Source: Desulfonatronaceae bacterium UBA663 (GTDB lineage: Bacteria > Desulfobacterota > Desulfovibrionia > Desulfovibrionales > Desulfonatronaceae). From it: 8,411 bases of DNA. Location of the stretch: contig DBNV01000132.1 in NCBI GenBank assembly GCA_002299865.1, forward strand, positions 1-8,411. Reading direction: 5' to 3'. Each line of letters opens with the position of its first letter. The stretch's first letter is position 1. Under the pieces are notes generated by a model that was not told where the DNA came from, did no database searches, and was given only the letters and a program-made list of their open reading frames with translations. Below are positions 1 to 6,601 of this stretch, one piece after another. The position numbers and the translations under genes are program-made.

Positions 1-237
1 TCTTAGATTCTGCAACAGATGCAAAAAGCAATAGTAAGCGGGGACTGCGATGAGCACGATATCTCCGGACTTGGTCATGCAGTGCAAGGCCATATTCAGG
101 GCTTCCAGACACCCTGAAGTGACAATGATCTCCTCTAAGCCGGGCAGGAAACGCTGCCTTCGGCGGCGCGCAAGGCGATCTGTCTACGCAATGCGGCGTT
201 GCCCTTGATGGTTGCATCCTCAAGCTGCGGCCATGGG
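1..237 (-). pseudogene. Remnant of a MocR-type regulator (GntR/aminotransferase fusion), truncated and frameshifted
   Basis: Two minus-strand reading frames together give the start of a fold-type I aminotransferase domain as found in MocR/PdxR-like regulators. The first frame (about 237 to 141) reads GNAALRRQIALRA, the usual 'G-x-x-x-LR-x-x-IA' segment, then hits a TAG at 135-137. One frame over, from about 141 to the window edge, it continues as EEIIVTSGCLEALNMAL followed by a 'GDIVLIAVPAYY' stretch, matching the family pattern 'IIVTSGCQEAL...PGD.V..E.P.YY'. Moving between the frames needs a -1 shift (for example one lost base) between about 141 and 155. The N-terminal winged-helix and linker are absent: before position 237 the sequence becomes AT-rich and leads into the next gene. 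The rest of the domain, including any PLP lysine, lies outside the window. It is most likely a decaying pseudogene; a sequencing error could explain the frameshift but not the missing N-terminus. A plain class I aminotransferase remnant is the alternative. Confidence 0.7.
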
Positions 238-254
238 TGCCCGGATCTTCTTTC

Positions 255-283
255 TTGCTTTTTTTCTCTGAAACGGATATTTT
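255..283 (+). promoter_or_regulatory. Possible sigma-70-type promoter of the ligase-lipoprotein-mutM cluster
   Basis: TTGCTT at 255-260 and TATTTT at 278-283 are separated by 17 nt within the only AT-rich part of the upstream region, about 57 bp before the first start codon. Both hexamers are imperfect matches to the consensus and T-rich tracts produce such matches by chance, so this is a weak prediction. No operator was recognised. Confidence 0.25.
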
Positions 284-339
284 TTTCGATTGTACCTTAT
301 GGACGGAAAATTCCGAAATTTTGAGGAGCAAGAGCAGCC

Positions 340-1605
340 ATGACCCGCAAAGATAGAACTGAAGGCATATACAGCCGCCGGGAAGTATTGGATGAAAGCG
401 AACGCAGACAGTATTATCAGATTCACCTCAAGGACCTGCTGACCTATGCCTACCGCTATTCCGAGGACGTCAAGAAGCGCTTCGACCGGGCCCAGTTCAG
501 CCCCGATAAGTTCAAGGTCCTCAACGACCTGAAACACATCCCGATCATCAAAAAAAAGGAACTCATTTTTCTGCAGACCATGGGACCGCGCCTCGGCGGA
601 CTTCTGACCAAGGGTCTCGGTGAGCTGCGCCGGATATTCCTATCTCCTGGTCCCATCTTTGACCCGGAAGACCGGGCGGATGACTACTGGGGATGGACCG
701 AGGGCTTTTACGCCACCGGCTTCCGCCCCGGCGACATAAATATAATCACCTTCAACTATCATCTCACGCCCGCCGGTCTGATGTTTGAAGAACCCCTGCG
801 CAATCTCGGATGCGTGGTCATTCCCGCCGGACCTGGCAACAGCAACACCCAGCTGGACATCATGCAGAAACTGCGAGTCACCGGATATGTCGGCACGCCC
901 AGCTACCTGATGCACTTGTCCCAGAAGGGCGAGGAACAGGGACTGAACCTGCGCAAGGACCTGTTTCTCGAAGTGGCTTTTGTCACCGGCGAAAAGTTTC
1001 CGGAAAAACTGCGCTCCACCCTGGAAAAGAAATTCGACATCATTATGCGTCAAGGATACGGCACGGCGGACGTAGGCTCCATCGGCTACGAATGCTTCCA
1101 TAAAAACGGCCTGCATATTTCCAACCGCGTCTTCGTGGAAATCTGTCACCCGGACACCGGCATCCCCCTGAAGGACGGGGAAGTGGGGGAAATCGTGGTC
1201 ACCGCCTTCAACAAGACCTATCCTTTGATCAGGCTGTCCACCGGAGACTTGTCCTACATCGACCGCGCGCCCTGCCCCTGCGGACGTACTTCTTCCCGAC
1301 TGGGAAACATAGTCGGCCGCGTGGACACCACCGCGCGCATCAAGGGCATGTTCGTCTATCCGCACCAGGTCGAACAGGTAATGTCCTCCTTCGAGGAAAT
1401 CAAGCGCTGGCAGATTGAGGTCACCAATCCCGGCGGTATTGACGAATTGACGTTGTACATCGAAGTCAGCCAGTTCAAGCGCGAGGAGGAACTGTTCCAC
1501 AATTTCCGGGAGAAGATCGGTCTGCGCCCCGACCTCAAGATCGTGGCCCCGGGCACGCTGCCGGCCCAGATCCGGCCCATTGAGGACAAGCGAAAATGGG
1601 ATTAA
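340..1605 (+). CDS. Phenylacetate-CoA ligase (PaaK)-family adenylate-forming protein
   Basis: This 421-residue protein belongs to the PaaK branch of the adenylate-forming (ANL) enzymes, which activate an aryl or acyl acid with ATP and transfer it to CoA in the cytoplasm. Visible family motifs are YGTADVGSIGYEC (240-252, where PaaK has 'YGLSE'), TGDLSYID (301-308, nucleotide-ribose Asp), the CPCGR segment (312-316) and GRVDTTARIKGMFVYPHQVE (326-345), the hinge to the C-terminal subdomain. The C-terminus is basic (about 412-421), where PaaK carries its catalytic Lys. Unusually, the glycine/serine/threonine-rich P-loop ('SSGTTGKPT' in PaaK) is replaced by LSPGPIFDPEDR (101-112). The substrate cannot be inferred. 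The start is preceded by GAGGAG at 323-328, 11 nt upstream. It is the first gene of a plus-strand cluster and its last codons overlap the next gene. The family call is firm; enzymatic activity as a CoA ligase is uncertain. Confidence 0.85.
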   Translation: MTRKDRTEGIYSRREVLDESERRQYYQIHLKDLLTYAYRYSEDVKKRFDRAQFSPDKFKVLNDLKHIPIIKKKELIFLQTMGPRLGGLLTKGLGELRRIFLSPGPIFDPEDRADDYWGWTEGFYATGFRPGDINIITFNYHLTPAGLMFEEPLRNLGCVVIPAGPGNSNTQLDIMQKLRVTGYVGTPSYLMHLSQKGEEQGLNLRKDLFLEVAFVTGEKFPEKLRSTLEKKFDIIMRQGYGTADVGSIGYECFHKNGLHISNRVFVEICHPDTGIPLKDGEVGEIVVTAFNKTYPLIRLSTGDLSYIDRAPCPCGRTSSRLGNIVGRVDTTARIKGMFVYPHQVEQVMSSFEEIKRWQIEVTNPGGIDELTLYIEVSQFKREEELFHNFREKIGLRPDLKIVAPGTLPAQIRPIEDKRKWD

Positions 1606-2777
1606 GAGTCGGCCGAACGTTGCCTGGCCTGCTTTTTTCTCTGGCATTGCTGCTTTTCACGGGGTGCGCCCGGCTCGCTCCCTCGCCTGAGCCCGTTTCT
1701 CCTGTCCCCCCTGCTCCCTCAATCCCGCCTCCTCCGGGCACACTGTTTTCGGCCGATCATGACCGAATCGACCTGAAGGAACTGGGCCGATTGGCCTTTT
1801 TTGCGGACTACATCCTGATCGGTGAGAGCCACGCCAACCCATGCGATCACCAATTCCAAGAAAACGCCTTGGTCGCGCTGGTCCAAGCCGGTCTTGCACC
1901 CGGACTGGGCCTCGAGATGCTCCCCTGGAGCGTCCAGGATGTTCTGGACGCTTTCAATGCCGGACAAACTCCGCTGGAACTGCTCGAAGAGCAACTGGAC
2001 TGGAATGCCTACTGGGGCCATTCCTTTGACCTCTATGCCCCGATTCTGGCCCGGGCGCAGTCTTTAGGCGTCCCTTTGGTGGCCTTGAACACACCCAAGG
2101 ACCTGCAGAATCGGATCAGGGAAGTTGGTCTGGAAGGTATCCCGGAAAATGAACGCGGCATGCTTCCAGCCGCGATCATCCCCCCTCCTCCCGAACAAAT
2201 TGCACTGTTGGAGAAGGAGTACCTGCGCCACGTCCGGATGACACATGGCCGACACGAGGGCTTCGATCAGGAACGTTTTTTCCTGATCCAATCCCTGTGG
2301 GACACGCAGATGGCTCATATCGCGGCAACATGGCGCAGGGCCGAAAAACGGCCCTTGATCATCCTGACCGGAGCGGGCCATGTGAATTACGGCCATGGAA
2401 TCGCCCATAGGCTCTCCATTCTGGACGACGCCCCGCGCATCCTCAGCATAACGCCCTGGCGGGGAGGAGAGAGCCTTGCCCCGGCCGTGGCGGACATGTA
2501 CTATTATTGCCCAAAAGCCCGGAAGCCCCCCCTGGGAATAATCATCGCCTGGGAAGAGGAACACGCCGTGATCACGCTGGTCCTGCCCGGATCCAGGGCC
2601 GAATCCGCCGGACTCATGCCCGGCGACGTCCTGCTCAGGGTGAACGGCAAAGCCGTGACCGACCTCAAAGTCCTGCATCAAACCGGCAAGGCCGCAGTCA
2701 CCCAAAACACACCTCTGGCCCTGGAAATCCTGCGCAACAAAACAGTCATCCCCGTGGAAGTCCTTTTCACCCCCTAA
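1596..2777 (+). CDS. ChaN-family lipoprotein with C-terminal PDZ domain
   Basis: This is a 393-residue predicted lipoprotein. The N-terminus has basic residues, a hydrophobic stretch (about 10-22) and a lipobox FTGC with Cys24, followed by a proline-rich tether (about 29-48). Residues about 50-285 match the ChaN/Tiki-like haem-binding uptake family (DUF399): GESHANPCDH (76-85), an LEMLPW segment (106-111), a 'WDTQMAHIA' helix (235-243) and GAGHVNYGHG (259-268). Residues about 312-393 look like a PDZ domain: PGSRAESAGLMPGDVLLRVNG (331-351) is the characteristic 'SPA..AGL..GD.I..VNG' pattern. ChaN proteins have been linked to haem/iron handling, and PDZ domains bind peptide termini; the actual role here is unknown. 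GAGGA at 1582-1586, 9 nt before the ATG, supports the start. The gene overlaps the ligase by 10 bp, so the two are translationally coupled, and mutM follows after 7 bp. Confidence 0.88.
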   Translation: MGLRVGRTLPGLLFSLALLLFTGCARLAPSPEPVSPVPPAPSIPPPPGTLFSADHDRIDLKELGRLAFFADYILIGESHANPCDHQFQENALVALVQAGLAPGLGLEMLPWSVQDVLDAFNAGQTPLELLEEQLDWNAYWGHSFDLYAPILARAQSLGVPLVALNTPKDLQNRIREVGLEGIPENERGMLPAAIIPPPPEQIALLEKEYLRHVRMTHGRHEGFDQERFFLIQSLWDTQMAHIAATWRRAEKRPLIILTGAGHVNYGHGIAHRLSILDDAPRILSITPWRGGESLAPAVADMYYYCPKARKPPLGIIIAWEEEHAVITLVLPGSRAESAGLMPGDVLLRVNGKAVTDLKVLHQTGKAAVTQNTPLALEILRNKTVIPVEVLFTP

Positions 2778-2784
2778 ACGCATC

Positions 2785-3606
2785 GTGCCTGAACTTCCTG
2801 AAGTGGAAACCATCGCCCGCGGTCTTCGTCCGTTGCTCGTCGGGCGCACCATCACCGGCGTGTCCATCCTTGGCCCTCATCTCATCCCAAAGCGCGGGAA
2901 AAACTTTGAGGAGCAGATGATCGGAAAGCGCATTCTTGACGTTTACAGGCGCGGAAAAATATTGATTGTCGAACTGGATAACATGAACCGGCTGGCTTTT
3001 CATCTGCGCATGACAGGCAGGCTGGGGCTGATGCCCTCGGGAGAAAAACCGGGACAACACGTCCATCTGCTCTTGGCCTTGGACGACCAAACGTCGCTTT
3101 TTTTCCAGGACCAGCGCAAGTTCGGAACATGCGCTCTCTTTGCGGCGGGGGAACTGGAAGCCTGGCCGTTTTACGCCGGTCTGGGGCCGGAGCCGCTGGC
3201 CATGGACAAAGAGGAATTCGCAGCCCGTCTGAAGGGGAAAAGGGGCCGGATCAAGGGCTTGCTGCTGGATCAGCGCTTCATTGCCGGCATCGGCAATATT
3301 TACGCCGACGAAAGCCTGTTCAGGGCCGGCATCCATCCGGCCCTGGCCGCGGACAGACTGACTCCGGGACAAATCGGCAAACTGCATGCCGCAGTTCAAG
3401 ACGTGCTCACCGAGGCCATCGCCGCCGGCGGCAGCTCCATCAGGGATTACCGCACAGCAGCGGGCCTGGCGGGCGCCTTTCAAGAAACCTTTCAAGTCTA
3501 TGGATGCAAGTCTCTGCCCTGTCATCGTTGCAAAGGCATAGTCCAGACGACGAGAGTGGCCGGACGGACCTCCTCATTCTGTCCGCGTTGTCAACCCAGG
3601 CCATAG
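2785..3606 (+). CDS. mutM: Formamidopyrimidine-DNA glycosylase (Fpg)
   Basis: Bifunctional DNA glycosylase/AP lyase that removes 8-oxoguanine and formamidopyrimidines in base-excision repair. The N-terminus PELPEVETIARGL supplies the catalytic Pro2 and Glu3, which fixes the GTG at 2785 as the start because Pro2 must become the N-terminal residue. Lys58 (YRRGKIL) is the conserved phosphate-contacting lysine. The helix-two-turn-helix is seen at DQRFIAGIGNIYADE (162-176), and the C-terminal zinc finger is complete with Cys246, Cys249, Cys266 and Cys269. The length of 273 residues is normal for the family. It starts 7 bp after the lipoprotein gene with no evident Shine-Dalgarno sequence, so translation probably depends on coupling. 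It converges with thyX; a palindrome sits between the two stop codons. Confidence 0.97.
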   Translation: MPELPEVETIARGLRPLLVGRTITGVSILGPHLIPKRGKNFEEQMIGKRILDVYRRGKILIVELDNMNRLAFHLRMTGRLGLMPSGEKPGQHVHLLLALDDQTSLFFQDQRKFGTCALFAAGELEAWPFYAGLGPEPLAMDKEEFAARLKGKRGRIKGLLLDQRFIAGIGNIYADESLFRAGIHPALAADRLTPGQIGKLHAAVQDVLTEAIAAGGSSIRDYRTAAGLAGAFQETFQVYGCKSLPCHRCKGIVQTTRVAGRTSSFCPRCQPRP

Positions 3607-3608
3607 CC

Positions 3609-3626
3609 ACGGGGGATATCCCCCGT
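3609..3626. terminator. 18-bp perfect palindrome between convergent mutM and thyX, possible bidirectional terminator
   Basis: ACGGGGGATATCCCCCGT is a perfect inverted repeat (7-bp stem, ATAT loop), 2 nt after the mutM stop and 9 nt beyond the thyX stop on the other strand. The position between two convergent genes suits a shared terminator. Neither side has a clear T-run, so a canonical intrinsic terminator is not shown; a protein-binding palindrome is also possible. Confidence 0.5.
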
Positions 3627-3635
3627 ATGTGAAAC

Positions 3636-4364
3636 CTATTGCTTGCGCGGATACCGTCCGCAGGTGAAACGCTCGCCTTCGGGACAATACCCCAACGCCT
3701 CACAGCGCGGACCGAAGGTCTGAAACACCACGGGCAGTTCCCGGCGGCAAATGGCGAGCATTTGGTCGGCCATGGCCCGGATTTCCCACTGGGCCCGCTC
3801 GCAGCAGCGCAAGGCGAAAAAGTGCAGTAGACTGCGACAATTCATGGTGATCACGATCTTGCTCTCCGCGGCCTGGGGCAGGACAAAACGGGCGTCTTCG
3901 TTGGCCTTGACCCCTTTACGTCCTCTTTCCTGGAGCAATTCCCGCAAACGACCATAGGTTCCGGCAGCCTCTGCCATGAAATGCTCAAAAAGCGCTCTGG
4001 CTTCGGGAATCTCGGCGATCTGGGGGGGCAGCACGTACTCGAATTCGCTTTCATTTACGTAGCGCTGGCTTTGCTGGGAGTAAGAAGCCAGGCGGTGGCG
4101 GACCAACTGATGGGTCAGGGCACGGGAGATGCCCTCCACGGCGAAGGTAAAGCTGACGTGCTCGATGGGACTGTGATGGCCGGACTCCAGGATGTCGCTA
4201 ACAAACCGGGCCTGCTCCTCCAGGCTGACTTCTCCGGCAAGCAGACGAGGCCAAAGTTCGCCAACGTATCCCGGGCTGTAACACTGCCGAAAGGATGCGT
4301 AGATCAAGGAAAGGGGGTTCGGTGTCGAGGCCAGCAGACGAACCTGGAGTTTGGCAAGGGGCAT
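3636..4364 (-). CDS. thyX: Flavin-dependent thymidylate synthase
   Basis: Makes dTMP from dUMP using methylenetetrahydrofolate, FAD and NAD(P)H, replacing ThyA. The signature RHR-x7-S is present as RHRLASYSQQS (89-99), preceded by SGHHSPIEHVSFTF (61-74) and ISRALTHQLVRH; NEDARFVLP (155-163) and the NCRSLLHFFALRCCERAQWEIR segment (175-196) are the later conserved blocks that complete the active site. The length of 242 residues is typical. The C-terminal tail carries three cysteines (221, 227, 235). It is the last gene of the minus-strand run, starting 21 nt after the ruvB stop; no clear Shine-Dalgarno precedes its ATG. The co-location with recombination genes is probably operon economy, though nucleotide supply and repair are loosely related. 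Confidence 0.97.
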   Translation of the reverse strand: MPLAKLQVRLLASTPNPLSLIYASFRQCYSPGYVGELWPRLLAGEVSLEEQARFVSDILESGHHSPIEHVSFTFAVEGISRALTHQLVRHRLASYSQQSQRYVNESEFEYVLPPQIAEIPEARALFEHFMAEAAGTYGRLRELLQERGRKGVKANEDARFVLPQAAESKIVITMNCRSLLHFFALRCCERAQWEIRAMADQMLAICRRELPVVFQTFGPRCEALGYCPEGERFTCGRYPRKQ

Positions 4365-4385
4365 GGCTTTGTGGGGTTGGGTGTC

Positions 4386-5399
4386 TTAGTCCAGATCCAG
4401 CCGGCCCCGTTCCTGGACTTGAAACGAGGCCGGCATCTGCAACCGCAAGTGCGCGAACGCCCTGGGCGTGGCCATCCGGCCGCGGGCCGTGCGTTTCAGA
4501 AAACCGCACTGAATCAGATAGGGCTCGTAGATATCCTCAATGGTCCGCACTTCCTCGTTGCAGGCCACGGCCAAGGTCTTCACACCTACGGGGCCGCCCT
4601 GGAAATGTTCAACAAGGGTGGTCAAGATCCGGCGATCCATCTGATCCAGACCGTGTATATCCACATCCATGCGGCCCAAGGCTTCCCTGGCCAGCTCTGC
4701 GGTGATCCGCGCCCCGCCCTGCACCGAGGCGAAATCGCGCACCCGACGCAGCAGACGGTTGGCAATGCGCGGCGTGCCCCTGGCCCTGCGGCCGATCTCC
4801 AGGGCTCCGTCGTCGCTGATGGGCGCTTGCAAGAGCGCGGCGGCGCGGCGGATGATCGCGGCCAATTCCGCTTCGCTGTAGAACTCCAATCGAAAGATGA
4901 CCCCGAACCGGTCCCGCAGGGGCGACGTCAGAAGGCCCAGCCTAGTGGTCGCGCCCACCAGAGTGAACGGCTCCAGGTCGATCTTCACGGTCCGGGCCCC
5001 CGGCCCCTGACCGATGATCAGATCCAGCTTGAAATCCTCCATGGCCGGATACATGATTTCCTCCACGTTGGCGGGCATCCGGTGAATCTCATCGATGAAC
5101 AGCAGGTCATGCCGGCCCAGATTTGTGACAATGGCCGCCAAATCTCCGCTGCGCTCCAGGACCGGACCTGAGGTGGTCACCAGGTTGACGCCCAGTTCAT
5201 TGGCCATGATCTGGGCCAGGGTGGTCTTGCCCAACCCCGGGGGGCCGCAAAACAAGGTGTGATCCAGGGCCTGCCCCCGCTCCCGGGCCGCCTGCAGGAA
5301 AATGCGCAGATTGGCTCGCAGGTCGTTCTGCCCGGTGAAATCATCCAAACGCCTGGGGCGGATGCCTTCATCCATGGATCCGGTGTGATGCAAACTCAT
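4386..5399 (-). CDS. ruvB: Holliday junction branch-migration ATPase RuvB
   Basis: AAA+ hexameric motor that, guided by RuvA, drives branch migration of Holliday junctions. Walker A is GPPGLGKT (52-59), Walker B is LLFIDEIH (99-106), and sensor 1 plus arginine-finger region is LVGATTRLGLLTSPLRDRFG (147-166). The C-terminal winged-helix domain ends with the GFLKRTARGRMATPRAFAHL block typical of RuvB. At 337 residues it is full length. The ATG follows AGAGGG (plus-strand 5406-5411) by 6 nt and lies 1 nt after the ruvA stop, so the genes are cotranscribed. A downstream Met at residue 9 is a possible but unneeded alternative start. Confidence 0.98.
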   Translation of the reverse strand: MSLHHTGSMDEGIRPRRLDDFTGQNDLRANLRIFLQAARERGQALDHTLFCGPPGLGKTTLAQIMANELGVNLVTTSGPVLERSGDLAAIVTNLGRHDLLFIDEIHRMPANVEEIMYPAMEDFKLDLIIGQGPGARTVKIDLEPFTLVGATTRLGLLTSPLRDRFGVIFRLEFYSEAELAAIIRRAAALLQAPISDDGALEIGRRARGTPRIANRLLRRVRDFASVQGGARITAELAREALGRMDVDIHGLDQMDRRILTTLVEHFQGGPVGVKTLAVACNEEVRTIEDIYEPYLIQCGFLKRTARGRMATPRAFAHLRLQMPASFQVQERGRLDLD

Positions 5400-5400
5400 C

Positions 5401-6006
5401 TCATGCCCTCTTGGCCGCCAGGCGTTTGAGTGCCACGCGGATCATCTCACCTACGCCCAAGTCCGCCTCCTCGCGCATGATCTCATCGACCAAGGGCGCG
5501 ACCTCGGCCTCGCCGTATCCCAGGTTGGTTAATCCGGCCAGGATGTCGCCGCGCTGCCACGAGGACGTCGGCATGGCGTCGGCCTGCGGTGCAACGGGCA
5601 GCACCTTCAGCTTGTCCTGCAACTCCAGCAGGATGCGCTGGGCGGATTTCCGGCCGATGCCCGGCACTTTGGCCAGGCTGTAACCATCCTGACGGACAAC
5701 GGTTTTGCGCAACGCGGGCAGGTCAAAGTGGGACAGGATCGCCAACGCAGTTTTGGGACCCAGTTTGGAGACGCCTAAAAGGACCTCGAAGGCCGTTCGC
5801 TCTTCCCAGGAGGAAAAAGCGAACAGCTCCAGGACGTCCTCCCGCACCAGGGTGAATACGTAGTAGGCGGCCTGCTCGCCTTGCTCGGGCAGGGAGTGCA
5901 GCAGTCGCAACGGCAGGACCAGATTGTATCCCACGCCGCCCTGGGTCAGGAGTACACAGCCCCTGGCCGTCTTCAGGAAAACTTGCCCTTGCAGGTAGCC
6001 GATCAT
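5401..6006 (-). CDS. ruvA: Holliday junction DNA helicase subunit RuvA
   Basis: Tetrameric junction-binding protein that recruits RuvB. The start is the ATG at 6004-6006, giving MIGYLQGQV, the normal RuvA N-terminus; the same frame is open farther upstream but that extension lies inside ruvC and is not family-like. The protein is 201 residues. The OB-fold N-terminal domain includes the acidic pin (VREDVLELFAF, 54-64, Glu56/Asp57). Two helix-hairpin-helix motifs follow: GVSKLGPKTALAIL (78-91) and VPGIGRKSAQRILLEL (114-129). A Pro/Ala/Gln-rich linker (about 137-150) precedes the C-terminal RuvB-binding domain. The start overlaps the ruvC stop as ATGA, so translation is coupled; no strong Shine-Dalgarno is visible. 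Confidence 0.97.
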   Translation of the reverse strand: MIGYLQGQVFLKTARGCVLLTQGGVGYNLVLPLRLLHSLPEQGEQAAYYVFTLVREDVLELFAFSSWEERTAFEVLLGVSKLGPKTALAILSHFDLPALRKTVVRQDGYSLAKVPGIGRKSAQRILLELQDKLKVLPVAPQADAMPTSSWQRGDILAGLTNLGYGEAEVAPLVDEIMREEADLGVGEMIRVALKRLAAKRA

Positions 6007-6518
6007 AATTTGGCGTTCGAGGTTTTGGCCAGTCCGGCCAAACGCAAAAAGCGACGCTGGTTCACATGGCACACGGCTACGGCCAGGGCGTCGCTGCAAT
6101 CCGGCGTCCAATCCGGTCTGCTCACCCCGAGCAGCCTGGCGACCATGAACGCCACCTGTGATTTGTCAGCCCGCCCCACGCCCACGAGGCTTTTTTTGAT
6201 CATGGTCGGCTCGTAGCTGAACACCGGAACCCCGGCCTGTGCGCAGGCCACGATGGCCGCGCCGCGGGCCTGTCCCAATTTCAGAGCCGATGCCGCGTTG
6301 CGGGCCTGAAAAACATTTTCCACAGCACTTTCCTCGGGACGATGCAAAGCTATGATTTTACGCAATTGGGAAAAAATCCATCCCAGCCGGTGATCCAGGC
6401 TCGCGGAAATCTCAGTCCGGATGATTCCGGCGTCCACCAGCAAGAGGGTGCCGGAAATCTCGCTGATCACCCCGTACCCGGTAATCCTGGAGCCGGGATC
6501 AACACCCAGAACGATCAG
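6003..6518 (-). CDS. ruvC: Crossover junction endodeoxyribonuclease RuvC, apparent CTG start
   Basis: Dimeric resolvase that cleaves Holliday junctions after RuvAB migration. From the CTG at 6516-6518 the protein is 171 residues and begins MIVLGVDPGSRITGYG, exactly where RuvC proteins begin (E. coli RuvC is 173). All four catalytic acids are seen: Asp7, Glu67 (SAVENVFQ), Asp140 and Asp143 (PDCSDALAVA). A strong AGGAGG (plus-strand 6524-6529) lies 5 nt before this CTG. No ATG, GTG or TTG fits this position. The alternative is the GTG at 6597-6599, 2 nt after the yebC stop, which adds 27 residues not typical of the family. The identity is certain; the start is a considered choice. The gene ends in the ATGA overlap with ruvA. 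Confidence 0.93.
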   Translation of the reverse strand: MIVLGVDPGSRITGYGVISEISGTLLLVDAGIIRTEISASLDHRLGWIFSQLRKIIALHRPEESAVENVFQARNAASALKLGQARGAAIVACAQAGVPVFSYEPTMIKKSLVGVGRADKSQVAFMVARLLGVSRPDWTPDCSDALAVAVCHVNQRRFLRLAGLAKTSNAKL

Positions 6519-6523
6519 GACCG

Positions 6524-6529
6524 CCTCCT
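6524..6529 (-). promoter_or_regulatory. Shine-Dalgarno sequence of ruvC
   Basis: A perfect AGGAGG on the minus strand, 5 nt before the CTG proposed as the ruvC start. It is 68 nt downstream of the GTG at the alternative start, so it would have no purpose if that GTG were the only start. Confidence 0.75.
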
Positions 6530-6601
6530 GTACGCACCGCGGCAAGACATCCAGGATCACGAGACACGGCCGACCGAGTTCTCCGGGCGACCCCGACACA
6601 C

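Noticed and set aside
552..558. A AAA AAG slippery heptamer in frame in the PaaK-like gene
   Set aside because: It matches the dnaX-type -1 slippery site, but the -1 frame ends within about 65 bp, no stimulatory hairpin was evident, and the run lies in a Lys-rich stretch where it can arise by chance.
640..1647. Long minus-strand ORF (335 codons) opposite the PaaK-like gene
   Set aside because: It is antisense to clear PaaK motifs, shows no recognisable family, and is a by-product of GC-biased codon use on the opposite strand.
2064..3525. Minus-strand ORFs opposite the lipoprotein and mutM
   Set aside because: Both lie antisense to well-identified proteins and have no start signals or motifs of their own.
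3981..5171. Long plus-strand ORF (396 codons) across thyX and ruvB
   Set aside because: It spans two genes with complete catalytic motifs on the minus strand; its own translation is rich in Gly/Gln/His/Pro without a family pattern.
5401..6111. Longer RuvA beginning at 6111
   Set aside because: The extra 35 residues overlap ruvC coding sequence and do not resemble RuvA, which starts at the MIGYL segment (6006).
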